A stretch of 64,000 nucleotides of DNA. Origin: Blastobasis lacticolella. Taxonomy: Eukaryota; Arthropoda; Insecta; Lepidoptera; Blastobasidae. The DNA is taken from the NCBI GenBank assembly GCA_905147135.1, contig LR990048.1:5130563-5194562 (forward strand), written 5' to 3'. The position numbers were made by a program, and so were the translations under genes. A model generated the notes under the pieces. That model ran no database searches and was not told the DNA's origin. It saw only the letters and a program-made list of their open reading frames with translations. Below, in pieces: positions 42,501 to 54,500 of this stretch; the stretch's first letter is position 1, and each line of letters starts with the position of its first letter.

Positions 42501-45500
42501 CATCATCCGAGCTATCAGTCAGGTCAGTCCCGGCTTCTGCCAGGGTCTGCTTTCCGACTCATTTTCCTCCATTTCGCCTGGTCTTGGGCATCCTCGCGTC
42601 GTTAACCATTGGCTTTCGCATCAGACTCGGTGATGTCAATCCATCGCTTCTTGGGCCTTTCGAGTAGCTCTGTCTGTAGCAGCCTATAATCAGTGAAGCC
42701 AGAATATAACTAACCAGCCATGTTTGTCTCACAGCGTCAACGCTGAGGAATGGGTGCCGGAGACCAGCTCTCTGATGCATACTCCACGGTTGGGTGTGCA
42801 GCAGCGCACGCTCATGTGCCGCAGCAAGTACGGAGACTTCGTCAACAATAAGTAAGTGAGACTATAAATAAAATGTACTTAGCACCTCCGTAAGCGGTAT
42901 AAGAGCAGTGTGGGTGCGGATAAAATGTGAAATTTCACTCTCGCTCGAAGCTAAGAAACGGAACGTTTGCCTGCCAATATATTCCCCGAACAGTACAATT
43001 TGCACTCCTCTCAATGCCGTCATGAATAAACTGAATCTAGACAACATTATGTGCTCCATCTTAGGCCGCATCCTCGCTTACTATTAGATGAAATGACGGT
43101 CAAAATGCCAATGCACAATTTAAAAAAGAAACAGAAAAATCCCTGCTTAATTATGTAAAATGTGCGGAATAATCTCGCTACCGAAATCTTACCTTTGCAC
43201 TAAAACTTGAAGTCCTTGAAACGGCATGAACAAAGGCTGGCACGACATTCGCTCCCCTTAGGTTTCAAATATCGTTGATGGTCCAGGACCGTCTGACTGT
43301 ATGCCTCGTTAGGCAATAAAAAAATCGGGACTTTTGTTTTATGTGGCAACCATACGAATTGAAGTTCCTGTGTCTTTCGCGAAACCCAAGTTTCCAAGGG
43401 CCACACTCGTGTGTGCAATTCGCGAAGTTTCCGACCAATCATGACTCCAGTCTCACCGCCAACTAGGTCACAAGTCCCGATCGATGTAATGCCACTTCAT
43501 GATACAAAGTGTACGGAAGCGAAAAAGTTACGACGACTTTTGGCGACGTATTCCGGGACTCGTGAAAGCCATCAATATCGTTCACAGGGAGAATTATATT
43601 CCGACGCGAGATTTTTGTTCTCCGAGAACTCTCAAACTTTGTTTTCAGTTTATCCTCATTAAGTAAGTAGATTGCTTTAAATTTTACGCGGAAATATAAT
43701 TATGAGTACCTCAATATCGATAACTGAAATGAAAGACAACCAAAACCGGGAAATCCGGAAAATGACTTTGTAATTAGTAATTAATGTGAATTATTGTGGA
43801 AAACGCTGCTGACCATTCTTTCACTTTACTGCAGGCCTTCTAAGACCTAATAGCTAAAGTCAATAGGCCCTTGCACATGACTGACATGAATTAGATTGCG
43901 CGTGTCAGCTTTAATATATGTCCTACTTATAACTACAGTGTCTTTTATTAGTTAAAACCTTTATTTTAGTCATTAAACTACAGAATAATAACAGAGTGTG
44001 AGTAAGTATCCAAAACCCCAGTGAAATATATGGACAACGCTAAATTAAGTAAATAAGAGAATATTAATAAATAGATATCAATGTCATGTAAAATAAAGTT
44101 CTTGGAGAGACTGGGCGAAGTGGAGGAGTAATACTTGGTAACCAGACCCTGGCAGAAGCCGGGACTGGTCGTTCAGATGATGATGAAGTATCCAAGGCTG
44201 ATATTTGTGTAGGAGTTTATTAGAAATAAATAAATAAATAAATCTAGGATAACGTATGATTATAGTGGACATTATTCATTTAAACAAAAGCATGTTTTAA
44301 ATATATAAGGTATATTGTAATAAGCAATGTAATCTATTATAAAATGAGGTGTTTATTTAAACAACATAGGCTGAATTAAACGAGATTTTATCAAATAAAC
44401 AAAGTACCATAGGTAAACCACATTTATACAAAATTCTAACCAAATGTTATGATACAATTATCGATCACATAATTAAATATTTATCCTTTAAAAATAGGAC
44501 AGTGGTATTAGGTACAATTCAATAAGTAAACGATTATATAAATTAATAAAACCAATATAAAATATAAAGCAACAATAATACAATGCAAGTTTGTACTTAA
44601 CTCTGTGCCGGCTCTGGAGCAAAAGTCCCAAATGTCATTTCTATTCTCATTTCCGGTATCTTAAATTTACTGATAGATTGATTAGATGTTAATTTTAACA
44701 TTATTTAACATTATTATAAATTTATTACATAATTAATTAAGGAAGTTTCTCATAAACAGTACTTAACTGATCAAAGACAAACAATCGTTTAGAAACACCA
44801 CACTTCGTTCTGAAGTTGGTAAAATGTTTACAAAAGTATTTTGAAATATTAATTATTATTAATCACGATATTTAATACCAATTAAAACATACTAAAATAC
44901 CTTATATCTAACACGCGCGTAAGTGTTGTTTCATCAGATGTTACCCCGCCCGTACCGCACCCATAGCAGGAACCTGCTTCTAGTAAAATACGAAACCTAA
45001 TATTATTAAGTATGTGAACATTGTTTCCAGAAACATCTGGCAATTTACCGCTCCATAAGAACGGCAAAGCCAGAGAGCACGCAGTTTACTAATCTTGAAG
45101 TACGCGTCGGTTTTCTATTTCTTATGTAATTGTTCTTTCTGTACAGGTTTTCTTCTAAACGGGCAATACTTTTACTGAAATGTAGCTGAGCAATATGGCC
45201 GAAATATCAACCAGACTACGCAATATTTTTAGCATGGCCCGGCTATATAGCCAAACATATTTTGTGTGGCCGATGCATTTTGGTTAAATTGCCGTAGATT
45301 GCCGGACGATCGACAGGAAATCGAAAATATTGCAATATTGCTTGACCAGTTTTAGTTTTCAGCTCTCTATTGTTGTGGCCTAATGCTTCCTTTTCTATTT
45401 GTCGTTTGAAGGTTTGGTGTGAGTGACGCTACGAGCTATGTTCTGTGCTTTCTTTGGTGTTTGATTTCGTCGGCCATTGTTGCTGGATGGCGTAGCCCGT

Positions 45501-48500
45501 TACGAAACAAATACTAGGGCGATGAGGATTTTATTGGGGCTTAAATTTTAATTATTAGGCATGGGTTGTATTTATCAGAAGTACTTTGTTAAGCTAATAT
45601 TAATTATGAAGGATTTGATAAACGAAGTTTATTTATTAATAAAGGTTAGATAAATTTTATACCTTCCATATCTTTGCTAACAATATTGCTGAAATAGGTA
45701 TGTATTGCCGAGCTATATGCTGCAATATTTTGCCATGCTAATATTGATAGTATTGCTGCCATAAATTGCAGTAAAAATATTTCCCGTTTAGAATAAAGAC
45801 TACAATTACAAATTATAATAAAGAATGTATCTAAACTTACATATATCTCGGAAATGTATTATTATAAGTTATTGTATAAATGTTCACTGCTATATCTCCC
45901 AGAAATGAGATTATGCTACACTAGTAATAAAGGTTTTAAGACTTTCGTAATGCTCGCAGATTGTGCGTCCCGGCGATAATGAAGCTGCGCAGTGTGCGGC
46001 TGTGTATAATGCGCGAGGACTGCCAGCTGGGCGAGTGGCTGCCGTGGCGGCCGCGCGGCGACGGTGCGCTGGTGCGCACGCGACGGCTGCGCCGGCTGCC
46101 GCAAGGTATCGTACTCTAGTCACGGGTTCACGATGTCACTAGTATTCAAGAACAAAAAATTAAAGAATCATATTTATTTCGTAAATCAACTTTCGTAATG
46201 TATATGTCGTGGCCGGGGGCCGATTTTTGAATCGGTCGCATCCACGCTAGCGCTCGGGTGCGCTACTTGAAACTTTCACATTCGTGGTAAGTTGCTACAG
46301 ATAGAAAAGACAGTCATAAGAAGGCGGGCGTTCGTATCATAAATAGGGTCCTGATCTTAAAGTTGATAATTTCGTGAAATGGCCGACCATTTAATTGAAA
46401 ATGCGCGCTGTTCATATTATGATAATGGTCTAGCCAGATCAATGAATGACGATACGAACAGATAAACGCACGGCTACTTGATCATCAGTTCGCGCACTGT
46501 GAGACCTCGCATAGTAATGTTTCTGAATACGGGTGTCAACAATTGACCGTAACAACATTTTCAGGTGATGATTTACATACATACATATCCTCACGCTTTT
46601 CCCCGTAGGTAGAGCCCACATTATTCCCTTGCACCACATTATGGCCTACACAAATCTCTCTCGCTTCTTCTACACTGATGATGTTGGTGTTGTGTATTTG
46701 GCAGGCGGCGGCAAGGAGTGTGACGTGGTGGAGGAGGTGCGCCCCGCGGCGCTGGAGCCCACCGCGCACTGGGTGCCGGGCCCGTGGGGTGCCTGCCAGG
46801 TCGCTGTGGAGCAGCCGGCCACGCCGCCACCAGGTGTGTTGATACTGACGTTAATATCCCGGTTGTGTTCTTGCGTATGAGAGCCCGGGGTCCGCCTTTA
46901 ACATGGTCCAGGGTTTGACAGAGGTAATTACAGTGAAGCGGTTGCTCCGTGAGTCTGTGAGTCCGTGATGCGACACGATTGGACCATGGTTTTTCCTGTC
47001 TTTAGTCGCCTGAATGTGGAGGTTTCACCACGATATTTTCCCTCACCGTAGGTTGATTGTTTTGTTACTGTCTGGTTATATTTAACCAGCTTTTGCCCAC
47101 ATCTTTGTCCGCGTAAAATCGGTTTTTACGTTCCGGACTCGTTCCCGCGGTAACACATTATAACGTATGTCCTATCCGGGGCTATAAGCTACTTTACTGC
47201 CAAATTTCGACATGTAGTAGCAAGCTATTTTCGCCTCTCTACTTAATTCAAGTATCTATTGTACATGAGCAACATTAATTTTTATGATTGTTTATTGATT
47301 TATGAGTAGGTATACTTATGGTGTATGAAACTTTTATAATCGTAAGACATGGCAGCAGGCTATGGATCAGAGCCCCCACTGCAGCACTAAAACCACCCAT
47401 ACAATACCATACCTTACACTCCCCAACCCCAGCGAGCGACGACGACAACGACGACGTGGAGGCCAACGACGCGATCTACGAGGACGAGGGCGAGCCGGAC
47501 GCGGGGGAGGGGGAGGGGGAGGGGGAGGGGGAGGGGGAGGGGGAGGGGCGCGCGGGGAGCTGCGGCGGCGGCGTGCAGCGGCGCGAGGCGGCGTGCGTGC
47601 GCGCAGACGGGAGGGCGCTGCCGCACGCGCAGTGCGCGCACCAGTCGCTGCCCACGCTCGTGCAACCGTGCGAGGTGCGTGCAACTATGCTGTTAAAAAC
47701 TGTGTTGTACTGTTTTTTTTATTCTAGACAAGACAGGCATTTGGCCGCCACCTCACCTGGTGGTAAGTGACGATGCGGCCGAAGCATGACCGTCTTGGAA
47801 CAACCTATTCACTCTAGCCCTGAAGGCATCCAGCTTATCAGGGAACACACTCGCAGGCAACGCGTTCCATTCCTTAGCCTTTTGTAAAAGTCGAGCCAAA
47901 GTGGCTGCGGCGGCGCCGGCGGCGGTTTTTTCTGTTGAACAAAAATAAGGTAAACAAAATACTTTGATTTCTCCTTCTTCTTTCAGTGTAAATACCCTTT
48001 CATTTGGTCTGTTTTATGAATAAATACAATGCATCTGTTTTTAGATGTTTAAGGTTGCCTGGAAGAAATCGCTTTAAGCGATAAGGCCGCCGGTTGCTTT
48101 TATTTGTTAATTTTTTTTCTCTTATTTTGTTTTATTCTATGTATAAGCAATAAATAATTTTTCATTCATTTCATTCATTCAATGCATAAAAAAACTGTTT
48201 TCACCAGTTTTCATTTTTACAATTGAGTCATTAAGATAAGTTCGTTTTTATGTACGGTAGAAAAACAGGCAAGAAATGTGGTCACTGCTGATTATAGACA
48301 TCAGCAACACCTGCGGCCTACCAATGCGTTGCCCTCTTAATATATTTTATTTCTTGTAAAAAAAGCTGGCAACCCTAAAGGTAAACTATACACGATTAGA
48401 TGGTCCAACGGTCAGATGGAATGGAAAGGGCCACCGTCGTCCAGGACATCTGCAACCTTACGGAGTGTGTTAGTCCGTCCCGTGATCTCGTAGAGACAGA

Positions 48501-51500
48501 GAATACGAGGGTTCAACGTGGTATTTTTTAGTGGATAGGACTGTTATTCGTACTTAATTATAGGCGAGTCCCACATAACCTTCTCGCCATCCTCGGACGG
48601 CGACGGGGAGCAGCAGCGGCGCGAGACGCTCGTGCTCGTGCAGCAGGATGAGCACATAACTTCTTACTTAGTTCTTCTTATAACTTTGTAGAGTTAAACT
48701 GACTTATATTCATCATCATCATCATGCTAGCAGTCCATCGCGGGGTTCGCTGTCCTATTCTTCTTTCTACAATTTATTTTGTGTTCGGTATCCTCGCGTT
48801 TAGCTCTTTGGTTCTCGCATCCGACACAGTGATGTCAATCCATCGCATCTTGAGACTCACAATTTTTTTAAAGTGAATGTTAAAATGTACGTATTTGGTT
48901 AAGGTTCCATGTCCGAGAGATTGTGAAGTGGGAGAGTGGAGCGAATGGGGCGCCTGCCAGCCGACCGACGGCTGTCCTATGTACCCGGTGCAGCAACTCA
49001 CTACGACCGGTATGCAACCGCAACTTATGAATTCAATATCATACTTCCATGACATACCTAGATAAGCCTCTGGAGTCTAGTTTTGCACACGATTAGACAT
49101 TTTATCATCATCATAACCAGTGATAAAGTTTTTCCCGGATTACACTATCCAACGTACGGGTACCAGTAACTGAGTAGTAGGCAGGCCAACTATCCTGTAT
49201 TTTAGAGGAACCACGGGTAATAGCTGTTCGGCTATCGTTCTGGCCGTTTTCTGTATTTTATTAGGAAAAATACAGGACCATACACGAACGATTGCTCGCC
49301 AGATTCAAGATAATTAAAGAACAGCTGTTTTTATTGCTGATTTCTAATTTTTTAAAAGCTGATATGATAAACCCTCGCTGTCCCGTATTTTTCCTTTCAA
49401 TCTTGTAATTTTAGATCACATGTCCTGTTAAATCAGCACACAGGGTTGGTCACCCCACTGAGTAGGTAGTATAAAAACTTCGTTGTGTGACACGTACCCA
49501 TCCCCCATCAGGCTACAGCGTCCGTCGCCGTCGCGTCGTGTCGGCGGCGTCCGGCGGCGGCGCGCCGTGCCCCCCGCTGGAGGAGAAGCGCGCGTGCCCC
49601 GCGCCCCGCTGCGCCGCCTGGCACCCGCAGCCGTGGGGGCCGTGCGTGCTGACGCAGCCGCACGCCGCCTGCGGACCGGGACGGAGGACCAGGGAGCTGA
49701 GATGTGTGGGACACGACGGGGTGAGTAGTAAAGTAGTAAGGGGATGAGTGGTTGGGGATATTTTGTGTTCAGCAGAGGCGCGTTCTCGAGAAGTGTGCTT
49801 TCCCCGCAGCCGTGGGGGCTGCGTGTACTGACCCAGTCGCACGCCGCGTGGTTAACAGGAAAGAGGATCAGGGATCTGTCGGCTGCACTGTGTGGGACAC
49901 GGCGGGGAAATAAGGTTTTATGGAGTCTCTGTGACGCATCTTGCCTCAGTGTAGAGGGGGAGTACATGCCTCGCCCCCCGCTGCGCCGCCTGGCATCCAC
50001 AGCCGTGGGGGCCGTGCGTGCTCACGCAGCCGCACGTCGCCTGCGGACCGGGACGGAGGACCAGGGAGCTGAGATGTGTGGGACATGATGGGGTGAGTAA
50101 TAAAGAAGCAGGGGAGGGGGGCAGTACCTAGCGGAGGCGCTCTCGAGAAGTATGCTTTATCGCACACCGGGGGGGACTGCGTGTGATGACCCAGTCGCAC
50201 GCCGCGTGGTTAACAGGTAGGAGGATCAGGGAGCTGTCAGCTACACTGTGCGTAACACAGTGTGGAAATAAGGATTTGGGTTATTGATAAGTTGGAGATG
50301 TCGCGGTGGCGCGCCGTGTCCCCCGCTCGAGGAGAACCGTGCGTGCTCACGCAGCCACACGCCGCCTGCGGACCGGGACGGAGGACCAGGGAGTTGCGAT
50401 GTGTGGGACATGATGGGGTGAGTAATTATGTAGAAAGAGGATGATGATCTGCTTTTGGTGTGGTTGGCGATATTTGGTATCCAGCAGAGGCTCGAGAAGA
50501 GTGCTTTCTCTGCAGCCGTGGGGGCTGCGAGTACAGGCCCAGTTGCACTCCGCGTGATTAACAGGTGTCAGCTGTACTGTGAGGGACAGGGCGGGGAAAT
50601 CAGGATTTGGGTTTTATCGAGTAGTTGGATATGTCGCTGTGGCCCGTGCGTGCTGACCCATTAGCCGCACGCCGCCTGCGGCCCAGGACGGAGGACCATG
50701 GAGCTGCGCTGTGTGAAACACGACGGAGTCAGTAATTATGAAACAAGGGGATTGGATCTGCTTTTGCAGTGATATTCAGTAGCAGAGGCGTTGTCTCGTG
50801 AAGTGTGCTTTCTCTGCTGGCCCAGTTGTACGCCGAGTGTGGAGCGGTTAAGAGAGATAAGAAGGAGATGATCTATGACACGGAGACTTGTTATAAAGAA
50901 CCACGTTTGCTTGTATGGTATATGGAGGTATTTTGCGCTACCGTGCCTAGCCCATTCTTGAAGAAAAGCCGTAGAGCGTGGTCGTATTATTTCCTTAAAT
51001 TTTCTACTTATTGTGTCTTACAACATTAATTCAATTGGTAGAAGTACACCATTCTGTCTATCTAATAATAATACTCTCTTTCCAATCCAATTTTCCTTCT
51101 AATAATCCGAAAATTTCTAATTCCAAACACTACCATCGCTTAGCCAGTAACATCGTCCCCTCCCCAACAGAAGGAAGCGCAACGCGGCTGGTGCGCTGCC
51201 AGCGGCGCCCCGGCTCGCAGCGAGCGATGTCGGATCGCGTGCGCGGGCGACTGCGTGGTAGCGGCCTGGGGCGAGTGGGCGCCATGCTCGGCGCCCTGCG
51301 CTACGCCCGGCCGACACGCACGGCCCACCAGGACACGCACTAGACATATACTGGCGCATGCTTCGCCTAGTAAGTATGACGTAGCTGTTGGGGGATTTAG
51401 ATGCGGTAATGACTCAGCCCCTTTGAGCTGGCTTAGGTGCAGGCAACTACGTAGTGGGCGGCTGGGGCATCGCCATTGACAAAACTATGGCTCCCCTTGT

Positions 51501-54500
51501 AGAACTAAGAGACCTTACTACCTTACTAACAGTCAGGAACACAATACTATTTAAAATCGTATTATCGTTTGCGGTATTCGTAATGCGCTATTTGTAATAT
51601 TTTTATTAGTTGGATAATTTTTGTGAATATTAGTACGACAAATTATATGTTAAGTTGACATTTTAAAAATAATTGCTTAAAATGAACATTACTACTTATT
51701 ACCTACATGTGATATATAATTAAATAATATATTTTCATGTACAATGTACAACAAATACTGAATAAAGAATATAATAATCATCTAACCAGTTCACTTTGTG
51801 ATCCGAGATCCAAAAAGTAAAATACTAATAATAATATTCTGGCAGGTGGAACAACTTCCCCAATAGGATGGCTCAAATTCGAATGGGATATCCCACTATG
51901 CCCTACCTCTCTTAAAACCTATTTACCTATCCTAAACTACAACCTATTCACCTATTCTCGCCTTCCAGCCGGCTGGCCGTGCCCATCCCCGGAGCAGCTG
52001 GTGCAGAACGAGACCTGCAACAACCACGCCTGCGCAACCTACTCCTGGCTAGCAACACCCTGGGGGCCGTGCGAGCCCCGCACCGGGGACTTCGTCGCTG
52101 GGAATTACACTGACTTGACTGTGAGTAGAGTATATTTATAATTGTTATAAACATAAATATTGAATACAATCTTCTTGATGTCAATATCCCGATTGTGTTC
52201 TCGAAATATCTTGGGGCCCACCATTGCCATGATCCATGATTGGGCAGGATACCGACTACAATCTGACCTCTGTGACCCTGTTAGCAGAGGTACCTGACTA
52301 ATTTGAGTCATGGTTACATATTCAGTCGCCTGGATGTGCAGGTTTATTTAAGATATTTTCCCTCACCGTAAGAGCTAATATATGTACATAACTTAGAACA
52401 AATAATTGATACATGGCGGCACCATCGTCCGCCTCCTGACTCCATCATCAGATCCTCATTTATCAATCAATATTGCACTGTCACAGGAACTCAGTATGTG
52501 TGCAAACTTTCATCAAGATTGGTTTAGAAGAAGTACTTGAAAAAACTGTTGCAATGTATAAATATGACTAAACCAGACAATTATTTAAAACGAATATGAC
52601 GTTCCTCGTAATTGACTTTTCAAGAAAATTACCTGCCTCACCAATATTTTCGAATCCGGTACCTACTGCTCGCTTAGAAGTCGGACTAGCTGGCCAAATT
52701 AACTGTAACGAAATGGTTTACTGTAATGTTACAATTTCTATAAATGTTAATAGCCCAACGACGCTCTCATTGAATGCCACTTTACCAGTTTCAATATACA
52801 ACTCCAACCAATGCCCCGTAGGACGCCGCGGCCGCCGACCCGTTCACCGACAGCGAGGACGAAGAACCCTGCGTGGAGGAAGGCGAGATGGGCCGTGGCG
52901 TGATGTGCGTGCAGAACAACGCGGATGTCGTTCGGGAGGCATTGTGAGTTGACGTCGTCGTTGTGTGTCTTGATTAATGTAAGCTGGAGCAGTCAATGTC
53001 GACTTGAATCAGGAATGTAAGCTGCCATCCTTGACAGCTCCGCTTGCGTGATGCGTGTATGGTAGAAAATTTACAGATTGAAGTTCGACTATTTCTACCA
53101 ACATCTACATTGACTCTGACTGTGTAGGAACATCCGCCAAACCGCCTCCTTTGTGCACCGAAAGTACGTGAATTGTCTATGGACCAAGAATTTCTACCAC
53201 AAACAGCTTATGTCAGATAACGTTAGCATATGTCAAATCCCATAAATTTTTTCTACCACAAACGATTGTAGATTAACGAAACCTCTTGGCTAAGGCCGCA
53301 GGTATGCTTCGTCGTGAACTCCTTGTTGTCTACATAACAAACTCTCAACACATCTGCACAAAGAACTCTTTATGATCAAAGCAATTTTTGCTTTTTTATA
53401 AAATTTGACCGGGTTCGATTACCGGTGGTGTAAAACAGATTTGACATCGAATATCGGCGTCCGATACCGAATGTGGTAACGCTCAGTTGTGTGTGCTCAA
53501 AAAACTGTGCCTCAAAAAAGGCAATCGAATTAGGTATTATTTCCCTCAACTCAACGGCTTCCCGCGGCAGGTGCGCGCGTGCACGGTGCGCTGCACAGCA
53601 CTGGCAGCCTTAGTCACTATGCCCGGACACCTGGCCCAATCGAATCTATTTTATTATAAATATTTGAAGATACCTCATATATCGGATATCCTATTTGTCT
53701 AGACATGCACAAAGCTCGAGAAAATGGCCCAATCGAAACGATTTTATCAGAAATATATGAAAATACTACATGATATCGGATATCGGTGTCCGAAACCGAA
53801 TACGGAAACGCTCTAGCTGTATCTCAAAAAAGGAAACTGAATTATTTAATTAATTTTAAGAGAGGTAGGGCATAGCGGGGTATCCCGTTCGAATTGGAGC
53901 CGCCCGACTGGGGAGGTACCTCCACCTTACAGAATACCGCAGCTAAACAATACTTTTTTTAAATAGTATTTTGTTTCTACCGGTGAGTAATGTCTTCAGT
54001 GCTCCATGGGGTGGGGATTTGGGGAACCGTGGCTTTGGCAGTGGAGGGGCATTTGTCCGTTTTGCTGCCAGAGCAACGTGCTACAGAGGTGGGCAACGCA
54101 TTGGCGATACACTTGGTGTTGCTAATGTCTATAGGCAGTGGTGACCACTTTCCATCAGGTGGCCCGCTTGCCTGTTTGCCTACCGTATGACATAGAAAAA
54201 AAATTTCCCACAATACAAACGCCATTCCTCACCTCAGGTGCGCCCCGCTGCGGCGGCCGGCGTCGCGGCGCGCGTGCACGGTGCGCTGCACGCGCGGCTG
54301 CCGCGTCGAGGCCTGGCAGCCGTGGTTGCCATGCATACTTAACCCAATCGAAACAATTTTATCAGAAATATTTTATGATACCACATGATATCGGATATCC
54401 CATTTGTCCAGGCATGCACAAAGCTCGAGAAAATGGCCAAATCGAAACGATTTTATCAGAAACGTTAGAAGATAGCTCATGATATCGGATATCGACGTCC

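Noticed and set aside
47362..47727. Alternative frames over the GC-rich exon 6 (Gly-rich, Arg-rich or Pro-rich ORFs on both strands)
   Set aside because: They are shadows of the GC-rich coding exon; only one frame carries TSP1 motifs and fits both splice sites.
49428..50000. 190-codon minus-strand ORF opposite exon 8
   Set aside because: Composition bias of the GC-rich exon and its copies keeps the opposite frame open; no domain recognised.
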